Assembly (NCBI RefSeq): GCF_000518645.1
Contig: NZ_KI912466.1
Span: 59,792 to 123,791 of the forward strand
Length of the DNA stretch: 64,000 bases
Direction: 5' to 3'
From: Curvibacter gracilis ATCC BAA-807
GTDB lineage: Bacteria; Pseudomonadota; Gammaproteobacteria; Burkholderiales; Burkholderiaceae_C
Of this stretch, positions 29,011-37,765 are shown one piece after another (position 1 is the stretch's first letter; every line of letters begins with the position of its first letter). The notes beneath the pieces are model-generated. The model worked only from the letters and a program-made list of their open reading frames with translations, was not told the DNA's origin and did not search any database. The translations under genes and the position numbers were made by a program.

Positions 29011-29577
29011 TTACAGCTTGAGAAAGTGCTCGCGGTAATGCGCCAACTCGTCGATCGACTCATGCACATCGGCCAGGGCGGTGTGCTTCTGTGCCTTTTT
29101 GAAGCTGGCATAGACCTCCGGCTTCCAACGCCTGGAAAGCTCCTTGAGGGTGCTGACATCCAGGTTGCGGTAATGGAAGAAAGCCTCCAACTTGGGCATG
29201 TACTTGACCAGGAAGCGCCGGTCCTGACCGATCGAATTGCCACACATGGGGGCTTTGCCCTTGGGCACGTATTGGCGGATGAACTCGATCAAGCCAGCTT
29301 CGGCTTCGGCTTCGGTGGTGGTGGACGCCTTCACCTTGTCAATCAAGCCGCTGCGCCCATGGGTGCCCTTGTTCCAGGCGTCCATCTTGTCGAGCTGCGC
29401 ATCGCTTTGGTGGATCACGAAGACAGGGCCTTCAACGCGGGGCTCCAGATTCGGTCCGGTCACGACCACGGCGATCTCGATCAGGCGGTCCACCTCGGGG
29501 TCGAGTCCGGTCATTTCGCAATCCAGCCACACCAGGTTGAGGTCGGATTTGCTCAGGGGAGAAATGGTTTCTGACAT
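29011..29577 (-). CDS. orn: Oligoribonuclease
   Basis: 188-residue DEDDh exonuclease that degrades 2-5 nt RNA and pGpG, the last step of c-di-GMP breakdown. Visible motifs are [16 protein letters not shown] (DxE) near residue 16, [11 protein letters not shown] near 112 and [18 protein letters not shown] near 165 (His and Asp). Length is standard. It is divergent to the M48 protease gene with 36 bp between starts. The presence of a GGDEF-EAL protein in the same window fits use of pGpG turnover, without proof of a link. Confidence 0.97.
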   Translation of the reverse strand: MSETISPLSKSDLNLVWLDCEMTGLDPEVDRLIEIAVVVTGPNLEPRVEGPVFVIHQSDAQLDKMDAWNKGTHGRSGLIDKVKASTTTEAEAEAGLIEFIRQYVPKGKAPMCGNSIGQDRRFLVKYMPKLEAFFHYRNLDVSTLKELSRRWKPEVYASFKKAQKHTALADVHESIDELAHYREHFLKL

Positions 29578-29613
29578 GGGCCGATTGTCGCTGATGGCCT
29601 AAACTCCGCCACC

Positions 29614-30891
29614 ATGCCTGAAGCCTCCTCGACCCTGAACCCCGCGCTGCTGCTCACCAGCGTTTTTGCCATCGCCCTGGTGGCCAGCGTGTTGCTGCGC
29701 CTGTGGCTGTCGTCACGTCAGATCCGCCATGTGGCCCTGCACCGCGCCTCGGTGCCCATGCCATTCGCCCAGAGCATTCCTCTGGCAGCCCATCAGAAAG
29801 CCGCCGACTACACCATCGCCAAAAGCCAGTTCGGCATGCTGGAGTTGGCCTGGAGCACGGCCACCCTCATGGCCTGGACGCTGCTGGGGGGCCTGGATGC
29901 CCTGAACCAGGCCCTGCTCGGTTGGCTGGGTGCTGGCATGGTGCAGCAACTGGCCTTGCTGGGCGGCTTCGTGCTCATCGGGGGCCTGCTGGACCTGCCG
30001 TTTTCGCTGTATCAGACCTTTGTGATCGAAGAACGCTTCGGTTTCAACAAGATCACCTGGCGTCTGTGGTTGGGCGACCTTGTGAAGTCCAGCCTGCTCG
30101 GCCTGCTGATCGGCCTGCCCCTGGCCAGCCTGATCCTCTGGCTGATGGGCAGCACGGGGCGTTTCTGGTGGCTTTGGGCGTGGAGCACCTGGATGGGCTT
30201 CAGCCTGCTGATGATGGTCGTCTTCCCCACCTTCATAGCGCCGCTGTTCAACAAGTTCCAGCCCCTGGAAGACGAAACGCTCAAGGCCAGGGTGACAGCG
30301 CTGATGCAGCGCTGCGGCTTCTCGGCCAAAGGCCTGTTCGTGATGGATGGCAGCCGGCGCAGCGCCCATGGCAATGCCTATTTCACCGGCTTTGGCGCCG
30401 CCAAGCGGGTGGTGTTTTTCGACACCCTGCTGAGCAAACTCTCACCCGCCGAAGTCGATGCCGTGCTGGCCCATGAACTGGGGCACTTCAAGCACAAGCA
30501 CATCCTGAAGCGCCTGATCGGCGTGTTTGCCTTCAGCCTGGCCGGCTTTGCCTTGCTGGGCTGGGTCAGTGGCCAGGTGTGGTTCTTTGCCGGCTTGGGG
30601 GTACAGCCCTCCTTGAGCGGCGCCAACGATGCCCTGGCCCTGCTGTTGTTCATGCTGGTGGTGCCGGTCTTCAGCTTTTTTGTCTCACCCCTGATGGCGC
30701 GCATGTCGCGACGCCACGAGTTCGAGGCCGACGCCTATGCCGTGGCGCAGACCGACGGGCAGGCCCTGGCCAGCGCGCTGCTCAAGCTTTACGAGGACAA
30801 TGCCTCCACGCTGACGCCCGATCCGGTGTTTGCCAATTTTTACTATTCCCACCCGCCGGCCTCTGAAAGGCTGGTCCGCCTGGGCACTTGA
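29614..30891 (+). CDS. M48 family metalloprotease (Ste24/HtpX-like)
   Basis: 425-residue multi-pass membrane zinc protease. Hydrophobic segments flank the active site; the HEXXH is VLAHELGHFKHKH near residue 289 with the third ligand in SRRHEFEADAYAV near 368. The long N-terminal membrane region (FSLYQTFVIEERFGFNK near 130) is typical of CAAX-protease-type Ste24 rather than short HtpX. Function in bacteria is membrane-protein quality control; no prenyl substrate is expected. It is followed by phhB at 33 bp. Confidence 0.93.
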   Translation: MPEASSTLNPALLLTSVFAIALVASVLLRLWLSSRQIRHVALHRASVPMPFAQSIPLAAHQKAADYTIAKSQFGMLELAWSTATLMAWTLLGGLDALNQALLGWLGAGMVQQLALLGGFVLIGGLLDLPFSLYQTFVIEERFGFNKITWRLWLGDLVKSSLLGLLIGLPLASLILWLMGSTGRFWWLWAWSTWMGFSLLMMVVFPTFIAPLFNKFQPLEDETLKARVTALMQRCGFSAKGLFVMDGSRRSAHGNAYFTGFGAAKRVVFFDTLLSKLSPAEVDAVLAHELGHFKHKHILKRLIGVFAFSLAGFALLGWVSGQVWFFAGLGVQPSLSGANDALALLLFMLVVPVFSFFVSPLMARMSRRHEFEADAYAVAQTDGQALASALLKLYEDNASTLTPDPVFANFYYSHPPASERLVRLGT

Positions 30892-30924
30892 AACGGTTTG
30901 GCCCCTGGCCCACACGCCCCCTCC

Positions 30925-31284
30925 ATGAACGCCCAGCAATCCCCCTCCAAGCCAGAGCGCCCGGTGCGCGCTCTGAGCCCGACCGAAATCGTGACCCGCC
31001 TGGCCCGCCACCCCGGCTGGCGGCTCAACGGCGATGGTGCCGACATCTGCATCGAAAAGAGCTATGCCTTCACCAGCTATGGCGACACCATGGCCTTCGT
31101 CAATGCCGTGGCCTTCGTGGCCCGTCGGCGTGATCACCACCCTGAATTGGTGGTGCGGCCACACAGTTGCGTGGTTCGCTTCAATACCCATGATGTGAAA
31201 GGCCTGTCGGAGCGTGACTTCGATGCGGCCACCCAGGTCGATGCCCTGCTCGACACCGACCCAGCAGGCAACGCCCGTGAGTGA
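30925..31284 (+). CDS. phhB: 4a-hydroxytetrahydrobiopterin dehydratase (pterin-4a-carbinolamine dehydratase)
   Basis: 119-residue enzyme that recycles the pterin cofactor of phenylalanine hydroxylase. Motif FTSYGDTMAFVNAVAFVA followed by DHHPEL is the family signature with catalytic histidines. The start at 30925 gives family length. It overlaps the rsgA start by 8 bp. Phenylalanine hydroxylase itself is not in this window; the protein may also serve in other pterin use. Confidence 0.93.
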   Translation: MNAQQSPSKPERPVRALSPTEIVTRLARHPGWRLNGDGADICIEKSYAFTSYGDTMAFVNAVAFVARRRDHHPELVVRPHSCVVRFNTHDVKGLSERDFDAATQVDALLDTDPAGNARE

Positions 31285-32209
31285 GCGCCGCACCTTGCAA
31301 GAGGGCCTGGTGGTGGCCAGCCATGGGCGCCACTGTGTCGTCGAAAGCCCCGACGGCGTGAGGCGCATCTGCCACCCCCGTGGCAAGAAGAGCCAGGCTG
31401 TGGTGGGTGACCGGGTGAGCTGGTTGTCGGCCACACCGGGTCAAGGCGAAGAAGGCACCATCGAGAAGGTGCTGCCGCGCAAGAATCTTTTCTACCGGCA
31501 AGACGAGATCCGCACCAAGTCGTTTGCCGCCAACCTCGATCAGGTGCTGATCCTGGTGGCCGCCGAGCCCGAGTTTTCGGCGCACCAGCTCTCGCGCGCC
31601 CTGATCGCGGCCGAAGCCGAGCACATCACTCCGATCATCGGTCTCAACAAAAGCGACCTGGTCGAGCCCTTCGCCCGCGCCTGGGCCCGGCTGGCCCCCT
31701 ACCGGCACATGCATTACGGCGTCATGCCCTTGTCGCTCAAGAAGTCGGGCGAGGTCGACCGCGAGCACCTGCTGCGGCTGCTGAGCCACAAGAACACCCT
31801 GGTGCTGGGCCCTTCAGGCTCGGGCAAAAGCACGCTGATCAACCTGCTGGTGCCTGGCGCCCTGGTCGAAACACAGGAGATTTCACAGGCCTTGAACTCG
31901 GGCAAGCACACGACCACCAGCACCTCCTGGTACTGGGTGGACGCCGAGCGCCAGACGGGGCTGATCGACTCGCCGGGCTTTCAGGAGTTCGGGCTGCACC
32001 ACATCGACCCCGCCCAATTGGCGGCCTACATGCCCGACCTCAAGCCCCATGTGGCGAACTGCAAGTTCTACAACTGCACCCATCTGCACGAGCCGGGCTG
32101 CGGGGTCATGGCCGCGGTGAGCGCCGAAGACCGACCAGACGCCATCAGCGAGCAACGCTACCGCATCTATGCCGACCTGTTTGCCGAGCTGAGCCAAAGC
32201 CGCTATTGA
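31277..32209 (+). CDS. rsgA: Ribosome small subunit-dependent GTPase RsgA
   Basis: 310-residue circularly permuted GTPase acting in late 30S assembly. Order seen: OB-fold N-terminus, G4 LNKSDLVEP near residue 121, G1 GPSGSGKSTLINLL near 178, DSPGFQEFGL (G3) near 230, and the C-terminal zinc finger CKFYNCTHLHEPGC near 260. GTG start at 31277 overlaps the phhB stop and keeps the usual length; a frame upstream to 31214 is not family-like. Typical for betaproteobacteria, downstream of the M48/phhB genes. Confidence 0.95.
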   Translation: MSERRTLQEGLVVASHGRHCVVESPDGVRRICHPRGKKSQAVVGDRVSWLSATPGQGEEGTIEKVLPRKNLFYRQDEIRTKSFAANLDQVLILVAAEPEFSAHQLSRALIAAEAEHITPIIGLNKSDLVEPFARAWARLAPYRHMHYGVMPLSLKKSGEVDREHLLRLLSHKNTLVLGPSGSGKSTLINLLVPGALVETQEISQALNSGKHTTTSTSWYWVDAERQTGLIDSPGFQEFGLHHIDPAQLAAYMPDLKPHVANCKFYNCTHLHEPGCGVMAAVSAEDRPDAISEQRYRIYADLFAELSQSRY

Positions 32210-32231
32210 GGCCATACCGGCCTCGCCAGCC

Positions 32232-33311
32232 TCAGGCTGGCAGCAAGGGGCGCAGCGCCTCGATCAACGCCAGGCACTGGTCCGGGGTGCCCACCGTGAT
32301 GCGCAGGTATTGCTCGATGCGCGGCAGTCGGAAGTGCCGCACCAGCACCGCGCGTTCACGCAGCCCGGCGGCCAGCAAACCCGCATCACAAGCCGGGTGG
32401 CGCACAAACAGGAAGTTGGCCTGCGAGGGCAGCACCTCAAAGCCCAGGTCTTCAAGCTGCAAGGCCAGGCCTTCGCGGCTGTGCATCACGGCCTGTCGGG
32501 TCTGATCGAAGTAGACCTGGTCCTCATAGGCCGCCTGCGCTCCAGCCTGGGCCAATTTGTCGAGGGGGTAGGAATTGAAGCTGTTCTTGACCCGTTCCAG
32601 GGCGTCGATGAGGTGACGCTGCCCCATGGCCACCCCGACCCGCAGGCCTGCGAGCGAACGCGACTTGGACAGCGTGTGCACCACCAGCAAATTGGGATGC
32701 TGCTCGATCAAGGACACAGCGCTTTGAGCGCCAAAATCAACATAGGCCTCATCCACCAGCACCACCCTGTCGGGATGCAGAAGCAGCAGACGCTGGATCT
32801 CGGCCAAGGGCAAGCCGATGCCGGTGGGCGCATTGGGATTGGCCACCACCACCCCCGCCGCCACGGTGGCCGGCGGTGCGACCAGGTCGGAAACCTCAAG
32901 ACGCAGGCCCTCGCGCAAGGGGACCTTCAGAGCCGGAATGCCATACAGATCGCAATAGACGCTGTAGAAACTGTAGGTGATGTCCGGCATCAGCAGGGGG
33001 GCTCCGCCCTGCTGGAAAAAGGCTTGGAATGCATGGGCCAGCACCTCATCCGAGCCATTGCCCACAAACACCTCACCCCATTGCAGACCATGGTGGGCCG
33101 CAATGGTGCGACGCAATTCAACGGACTCCGGATCGGGGTAACGCTCCAGGCCCGTGCGCGTGGCGGCATTGATCGCAGCCAGCACCTGAGGCGATGGGGG
33201 GTAAGGGTTCTCGTTGGTGTTGAGCTTGACCAGACCGGCCATGCGTGGCTGCTCACCCGGAACATAGGGCTTGAGCTTGCCGACCAGAGGGCTCCAGTAA
33301 CTCGGATTCAT
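32232..33311 (-). CDS. hisC: Histidinol-phosphate aminotransferase HisC
   Basis: 359-residue PLP-dependent class I/II aminotransferase that makes histidinol phosphate. Family signs: [14 protein letters not shown] near the N-terminus, [12 protein letters not shown] near 80, [10 protein letters not shown] near 160, and the PLP lysine in [14 protein letters not shown] near 215. It is the usual long HisC with no fused domain. It stands apart from any other his gene, so this may be a second HisC copy. Convergent with rsgA with 22 bp between stops. Confidence 0.95.
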   Translation of the reverse strand: MNPSYWSPLVGKLKPYVPGEQPRMAGLVKLNTNENPYPPSPQVLAAINAATRTGLERYPDPESVELRRTIAAHHGLQWGEVFVGNGSDEVLAHAFQAFFQQGGAPLLMPDITYSFYSVYCDLYGIPALKVPLREGLRLEVSDLVAPPATVAAGVVVANPNAPTGIGLPLAEIQRLLLLHPDRVVLVDEAYVDFGAQSAVSLIEQHPNLLVVHTLSKSRSLAGLRVGVAMGQRHLIDALERVKNSFNSYPLDKLAQAGAQAAYEDQVYFDQTRQAVMHSREGLALQLEDLGFEVLPSQANFLFVRHPACDAGLLAAGLRERAVLVRHFRLPRIEQYLRITVGTPDQCLALIEALRPLLPA

Positions 33312-33433
33312 GACAGAGATCTCGCTTGAATGAGTGCCCCGGGACGCAGGGCAGGATCAGGGGGGGGTGCAGGGTCGGTGGGCGGGCGGACAAGCCCAAG
33401 GCAGTCAGAAGTGCGGCACCCCGAAGGGCGCCC

Positions 33434-34429
33434 TCAACCCAGCAGGCGCGCCAGCGTCAACAAGGCCAACAACACCATCCATACCACGACCGAGCGCCAC
33501 ACCAGGCCCACGATCTGGGCCAGATGCGCCACTTCGGGCTCACGGCCTGGCGTGCTGTCGCTGTCTGCGGACTCAGCATCGGCCTCGCCCGCCGAAAACT
33601 CGGGCAGTTGCGAAGGCAAGGCCGTCACCTTCAAGGCTTCGCCCCCCAGCCGCACATTGATGGCACCGGCCGTCGCAGCCAACACCACACCGTCGTTGTC
33701 ATTGGGGAAGCGTTGGGCGTGGTAGCGCCACCCATCAATGGCTTCCTCGAAGTTGCCGACCACGGCAAACACCAACGCCGTCAGGCGGGCGGGCAGCCAG
33801 TCGATCACCGTCCAAGTCTGGGCCGCGGCGCGCTGAAGCGCTTCGCTGACGGCCTGCTGCCCCACCCGGTTGCGATAGCGCCAGTACCGCGAGACAAACT
33901 CGGCCAGCCGGTAGATCACGGCCCCCGCAGGCCCCAGGCCCACGGCAGCCAACACGGAGTACCAGGCCAGCACACCGAACACATGGCGGTGCGCCGCCAG
34001 CACTGAATACTCGATCACATGGCGAACGATCTCACTGCGCGGCAACTCGCTCGCGTCCACCTGTTGCCACTGGGCCAGCAACTCGCGCGCACGCGCCTCG
34101 TCACCATCTTCCAGGGCATCACGGATATCGGTGAAGTGGTGGCTGAACTGCCTGAACCCCAGGGTGACGTACAACACGGCCACGTTCCAGAGCATGGCCA
34201 CCGGCCACCCCACGAACACCCACAGCAACCAGTGGATCGCCAGTGCCACCAGTGCCGGAAACAGCACCGCCAGGCCCCAGGTGATCCAGCCATGCTGAGG
34301 TTTGCCGGCATCAAAATTACGGCTGGCGGTGCGCGCCCAGGCACGCAATCCCGCATGAATCGGGTTGCTGCGCCCCAAGGGTCGGGCCTGCTCGATCAAC
34401 AAAGCCAAAAGAATGGCGAAAAAGCTCAT
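33434..34429 (-). CDS. CobD/CbiB-like membrane protein
   Basis: 331-residue membrane protein that begins with a hydrophobic helix (SFFAILLALLIEQARPL) and contains a family core WYSVLAAVGLGPAGAVIYRL near 155 with further helices. It resembles the CobD/CbiB (and AmpE-like) group annotated widely in betaproteobacteria. True CobD/CbiB makes adenosylcobinamide phosphate in B12 synthesis, but no cobalamin gene is nearby, so involvement is doubtful. It lies between hisC and a NUDIX gene on the same strand. Confidence 0.82.
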   Translation of the reverse strand: MSFFAILLALLIEQARPLGRSNPIHAGLRAWARTASRNFDAGKPQHGWITWGLAVLFPALVALAIHWLLWVFVGWPVAMLWNVAVLYVTLGFRQFSHHFTDIRDALEDGDEARARELLAQWQQVDASELPRSEIVRHVIEYSVLAAHRHVFGVLAWYSVLAAVGLGPAGAVIYRLAEFVSRYWRYRNRVGQQAVSEALQRAAAQTWTVIDWLPARLTALVFAVVGNFEEAIDGWRYHAQRFPNDNDGVVLAATAGAINVRLGGEALKVTALPSQLPEFSAGEADAESADSDSTPGREPEVAHLAQIVGLVWRSVVVWMVLLALLTLARLLG

Positions 34430-34474
34430 GCTGCGATGATACCGGGGGCTGTTACCGCTTCTGCGTCGCGGCCC

Positions 34475-35179
34475 TCAAGCCGCCAGAAATCGGTAGAAAT
34501 TGCGCAACATGCCTGCCGTGGCACCCCAGATGAAGCGCTCCTGCCCGCCATCCATCCAGGGCATCGAAAACCATTCGCGCCGCACGCCTTCGGCCTCATA
34601 GGCATGCCGCCGATGGTTTGCCGGGTTCATCAAAAAAGCCAGCGGAACCTCAAAGGCCGAGGCCACCTCATCGGGGTTGAGTTGCAGGCTGAATCCCGGG
34701 CTGACCAAGCCCACCACAGGGGTGACGATGTAGGCCGTGCCCGTGGTGTAGATCGGCAGGCTGCCCAGCACCCGGACATGCTCGGGCGCGAGCCCGACCT
34801 CTTCCTGGGCTTCACGCAAGGCCGTGGCCGCAGGCGTGGCGTCGGTGTCATCCATGCGCCCCCCCGGAAACGCCACTTGCCCGGAGTGCGTCGACAGATG
34901 CTCGGTGCGCTGGGTGAGCAACACCGTCGGCTCATCGCGCAACACGATGGGCACCAGCACCGAGGCCTGAGCAGGCTGCCGATTGGCAAAGCGCCGCTCC
35001 ATCGTCACCTCCGGCTGCCAGCTCGGTGGCAGGGCAAACCGCTGTGCCAAGGCCTCAGGGCGCAGGCGATCGGCGCTGACAGCAGGCAAATCGGCATCGG
35101 TGCGCAGCACAGGCACCGCGCGCGGGTCAAAGTTCGGCAGACGGGACAAGGGCGTGAGGGCAGAGGTGTCGTTGCTCAA
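34475..35179 (-). CDS. CoA pyrophosphatase (NUDIX)
   Basis: 234-residue NUDIX protein. The box is GGRMDDTDATPAATALREAQEEVGL (residues about 121-145), preceded by the QVAFPGG stretch seen in CoA-specific NudL/PCD1 members, and a CoA-type LNPDEVASAFEVPLAFL tail. Predicted to cleave CoA or its derivatives to 4'-phosphopantetheine and 3',5'-ADP. Start is uncertain: a TTG at 35179 with AGGGG upstream is preferred; the frame stays open to 35410 across the rplS terminator, which argues against longer starts. Confidence 0.85.
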   Translation of the reverse strand: MSNDTSALTPLSRLPNFDPRAVPVLRTDADLPAVSADRLRPEALAQRFALPPSWQPEVTMERRFANRQPAQASVLVPIVLRDEPTVLLTQRTEHLSTHSGQVAFPGGRMDDTDATPAATALREAQEEVGLAPEHVRVLGSLPIYTTGTAYIVTPVVGLVSPGFSLQLNPDEVASAFEVPLAFLMNPANHRRHAYEAEGVRREWFSMPWMDGGQERFIWGATAGMLRNFYRFLAA

Positions 35180-35240
35180 GGGAGTGCCCCTGGGGGGAGG
35201 AAAACAAGGGTGCGATCCACAAGATCGAGTACCGCAGAAA

Positions 35241-35277
35241 CAAAAAAGCCGCTGACAGCGAGGGCTGCAGCGGCTTT
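35241..35277 (-). terminator. Rho-independent terminator of rplS
   Basis: A 10-bp stem (AAAGCCGCTG 35245-35254 with CAGCGGCTTT 35268-35277) with a longer loop, followed on the minus strand by TTTTTTG and more T. Placed 21 bp past the rplS stop, it closes the ribosomal operon. Confidence 0.88.
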
Positions 35278-35297
35278 CCCGGATGAAGCTGTCAAGC

Positions 35298-35681
35298 TCA
35301 GGCGGCAGCAGCCACCTTGTTGACACGCGCCGGCAGCTTTTCCTTGATGCGGGCCGACTTGCCGCTGCGCGAACGCAGGTAGTACAGCTTGGCACGACGG
35401 ACATCGCCACGACGCTTGACTTCGATGCTGGCGATCAGCGGGCTGTAGGTTTGGAACGTGCGTTCCACGCCTTCGCCGCTGGAGATCTTGCGCACGATGA
35501 AGCCACTGTTGAGGCCACGGTTGCGCTTGGCGATCACCACGCCTTCGAAAGCCTGAACACGCTTGCGGTTGCCTTCAACCACGTTCACGCTGACGATCAC
35601 GGTGTCGCCAGGGGCGAACTCGGGAATGGTCTTGTTCAGGCGAGCAATTTCTTCTTGCTCAAGAGTTTGGATCAGATTCAT
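35298..35681 (-). CDS. rplS: 50S ribosomal protein L19
   Basis: 127-residue ribosomal protein at the 30S-50S interface. Family marks: [21 protein letters not shown] near residue 19 and [13 protein letters not shown] near 65, with a basic C-terminal tail. Start at 35681 ([12 protein letters not shown]) with GAGG upstream. Last gene of rpsP-rimM-trmD-rplS but separated from trmD by 226 bp with its own promoter and leader. Confidence 0.98.
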   Translation of the reverse strand: MNLIQTLEQEEIARLNKTIPEFAPGDTVIVSVNVVEGNRKRVQAFEGVVIAKRNRGLNSGFIVRKISSGEGVERTFQTYSPLIASIEVKRRGDVRRAKLYYLRSRSGKSARIKEKLPARVNKVAAAA

Positions 35682-35924
35682 GAGGACCTCATACGATCTT
35701 GCCCGCGCCATGATTGGCAGTGTCGGAATGACTTGCACCTTGCTGCACAGGCCTGAAGCGAGACACCGTGCTTGCGCACGACGCCCGCCCCATGCCTCGT
35801 GGACAATTTCCGAAGAGAACTTCGAAGAATTTGCAAAGTGGCTCGCTCTAAAAAATCACAGAGCAAGCGGCCGGCCAGAGGATCGAAAAGCCTTTGATTA
35901 TAACCAATCAGGAATTTCTGACCA
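35682..35924 (-). promoter_or_regulatory. Promoter and long leader of rplS
   Basis: On the minus strand TGGTCA (35924-35919), a 16-bp spacer and TATAAT (35902-35897) form a promoter whose -35 lies inside the trmD 3' end. This gives a leader of about 205-210 nt. The leader contains a 9-bp stem (35841-35849 with 35860-35868, one G-T pair). The sequence GGTTATAATC is shared with the rpsP promoter. Autoregulation by L19 is possible but unproven here. Confidence 0.6.
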
Positions 35925-36687
35925 GTGCAGCCTCATCCTTGGCATTCAGCAGGCCGGCCTCACGTGCGGCGACGATCAGCTCCGGGCGGTGTTGTGCTGT
36001 GATGCGCAGGCGCTCATCCCGCCGCCAGCGCTCGATGTGGGCATGGTGGCCCGACAGCAGCACGTCCGGCACGGGCATCGGGGCGGCGCCCTCAGCGGGC
36101 TGCCAAACCTCCGGTCGGGTGTAGTGCGGACAGTCCAGCAAGCCATCCAGCGCTGGATTGAAACTGTCGAACTGATGACTGCCCTCGTCATTGAGCACAC
36201 CAGGCTGCAACCGAGTGACAGCATCGATCAGGGCCATCGCAGCAATTTCGCCCCCCGACAGGACGAAGTCACCCAGGCTGATCTGGGCATCCACATGGGC
36301 ATCGATGAAGCGCTGGTCAATGCCCTCGTAGCGACCGCACAGCAAAATCGCACCCGGGCTTTGCGCCCACTGCTCCACCGCTGGGTGGTTGAGCACCTGC
36401 CCGATGGGCGAGAACAGCACCACAGGGGCCTGCTGGGGCTCCGCCAGATTGGCGCGGTCAGCACGAATGGCCTGCAGACAACGCTCCAAGGGCTCGATCA
36501 TCATGACCATGCCAGGCCCACCACCGAAGGGGCGATCGTCCACACGCCGGTAATTGCCCTGCGCAAAATCGCGTGGATTCCAGAGACGAACGCTCACCTG
36601 ACCCGAGGCATAGGCCCGGCGCGTCACACCAGCCGCAAGAAACGGCTCGAACAACTCGGGAAACAAGGTGATGACGTCAAATCGCAT
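35908..36687 (-). CDS. trmD: tRNA (guanine-N1-)-methyltransferase TrmD
   Basis: 259-residue SPOUT methyltransferase that makes m1G37 and prevents frameshifting. The knotted site is visible: LFSPIGQVLNHPAV near 100, LLCGRYEGIDQRFID near 125, GDFVLSGGEIAA near 145. Start at 36687 (MRFDVITLFPELFE) with about 20 bp from rimM stop. Third gene of the operon. Confidence 0.97.
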   Translation of the reverse strand: MRFDVITLFPELFEPFLAAGVTRRAYASGQVSVRLWNPRDFAQGNYRRVDDRPFGGGPGMVMMIEPLERCLQAIRADRANLAEPQQAPVVLFSPIGQVLNHPAVEQWAQSPGAILLCGRYEGIDQRFIDAHVDAQISLGDFVLSGGEIAAMALIDAVTRLQPGVLNDEGSHQFDSFNPALDGLLDCPHYTRPEVWQPAEGAAPMPVPDVLLSGHHAHIERWRRDERLRITAQHRPELIVAAREAGLLNAKDEAALVRNS

Positions 36688-36706
36688 GGGGTGCAGCCGA
36701 CTCGGC

Positions 36707-37279
36707 TCAGTAATCAGGCTGCCAATCGACAGTGATGCAGCGGCCCGCCAGGTCCACCTTGTCCACATAGGCCGACACGAACGGCACCATGCGTTCCAGG
36801 GTCTTGCCATCCTGCTCGTAGGCAATCACCAGCACGGTCTGGGGCCCGGTATGCATCAGATCGCGCACCACACCGAGGGCCAGGCCTTCGCGGTTCACCA
36901 CGCTCAAGCCCAACAGGTCAACCCAGTAGTACTCATCGGTGTCAGCGGTCGGAAAGCTGGATCGGGGCACGAAAATACGTGCGCCCTTCAGGGCTTCCGC
37001 GGCATTTCGATCGAGCACATCGTGCGCCGTGGCCACCACGGAGTCTGAGTGCTCCTTGGCCTCCTTGACCGCGAGGCGCACCGTGCCCGTGAAGGTCTTG
37101 GCCCCTTTTTCAGCAGGCTGCAGGTACCAGCGCTTGGATGAAAACAAGGCTTCTGGCGTTGCGCTGTAAGGCAACACGCGGAACCAGCCTTTGATGCCCC
37201 AGGCATCGGCAATGCGACCCACCTCGATGGCATCGGCCGGAAGTTCAGCCGCCTCGAGCGGGGGAAAGTTCTGTGACAT
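36707..37279 (-). CDS. rimM: Ribosome maturation factor RimM
   Basis: 190-residue 16S processing and 30S head-assembly protein with an N-terminal RimM domain (EVGRIADAWGIKGWFRVLP near residue 19) and C-terminal PRC-barrel (EYYWVDLLGLSVVN near 118). Binds S19. Second gene of the operon, 109 bp after rpsP across a terminator-like hairpin. Confidence 0.96.
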   Translation of the reverse strand: MSQNFPPLEAAELPADAIEVGRIADAWGIKGWFRVLPYSATPEALFSSKRWYLQPAEKGAKTFTGTVRLAVKEAKEHSDSVVATAHDVLDRNAAEALKGARIFVPRSSFPTADTDEYYWVDLLGLSVVNREGLALGVVRDLMHTGPQTVLVIAYEQDGKTLERMVPFVSAYVDKVDLAGRCITVDWQPDY

Positions 37280-37294
37280 GAAAATGCAGGCCCC

Positions 37295-37333
37295 AAAAAA
37301 ATTCAGGCCGGCGGTGCGAACACTGCCGGCCTG
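37295..37333 (-). terminator. Terminator-like hairpin between rpsP and rimM
   Basis: A perfect 9-bp GC-rich stem (GCCGGCCTG 37325-37333 with CAGGCCGGC 37305-37313) followed on the minus strand by AA and T7 (37301-37295). It has the full look of an intrinsic terminator but sits inside the operon, 15 bp before the rimM start. It likely causes partial termination, so S16 is made in excess over RimM and TrmD. Confidence 0.75.
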
Positions 37334-37387
37334 TCTGTGCGCTCAATCAGCAAAGCGAAGAGCGTGCGGATTGAGCGCGTGGCGCGA

Positions 37388-37639
37388 TCAGGCAGCCTTC
37401 TTGGCGAGTTGCTTGATCAGGCGTTCCACGGTGTCGGAAGCCTGGGCACCAACGCCCTTCCAATAGGTCAGACGGTCTTGCGCGATGCGCAGGCCTTCTT
37501 CCGATTCCTTGGCGCTGGGGTTGTAAAAACCCAGACGTTCAATGAAGCGGCCATCGCGACGTTCGCGCTTGTCTGCGACGACGATGTTGTAAAACGGACG
37601 GGCCTTGGAGCCGCCGCGGGAGAGTCGAATGACGACCAT
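37388..37639 (-). CDS. rpsP: 30S ribosomal protein S16
   Basis: 83-residue ribosomal protein of standard length. [20 protein letters not shown] at the start is the family hallmark, with [14 protein letters not shown] near 28. Binds 16S rRNA in early assembly. First gene of the ribosomal operon, promoter just upstream. Confidence 0.98.
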   Translation of the reverse strand: MVVIRLSRGGSKARPFYNIVVADKRERRDGRFIERLGFYNPSAKESEEGLRIAQDRLTYWKGVGAQASDTVERLIKQLAKKAA

Positions 37640-37736
37640 GATTTATCCTTGGGTGGTGGAATTTCTTCCGAAATTTCTTCCAGCGTTGAGACACGCGACA
37701 TAGCCACCCGGCCAGCGACACGCTGAAAAGCTCACG

Positions 37737-37765
37737 ATTATAACCGTTTCACATTTTCATGCCCA
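37737..37765 (-). promoter_or_regulatory. rpsP: Promoter of the rpsP operon
   Basis: On the minus strand TGGGCA (37765-37760), 17 bp, TATAAT (37742-37737), about 98 bp before the rpsP start. Four of six -35 and all six -10 bases match the sigma-70 consensus. It overlaps the start of the divergent acetyltransferase gene. The core GGTTATAATC is also present at the rplS promoter. Confidence 0.65.

Noticed and set aside
34475-35410. 311-residue version of the CoA-type NUDIX protein
   Set aside because: The upstream part crosses the rplS terminator and reads as Ser/Arg/Cys-rich non-family sequence; a start near 35179 is more plausible.
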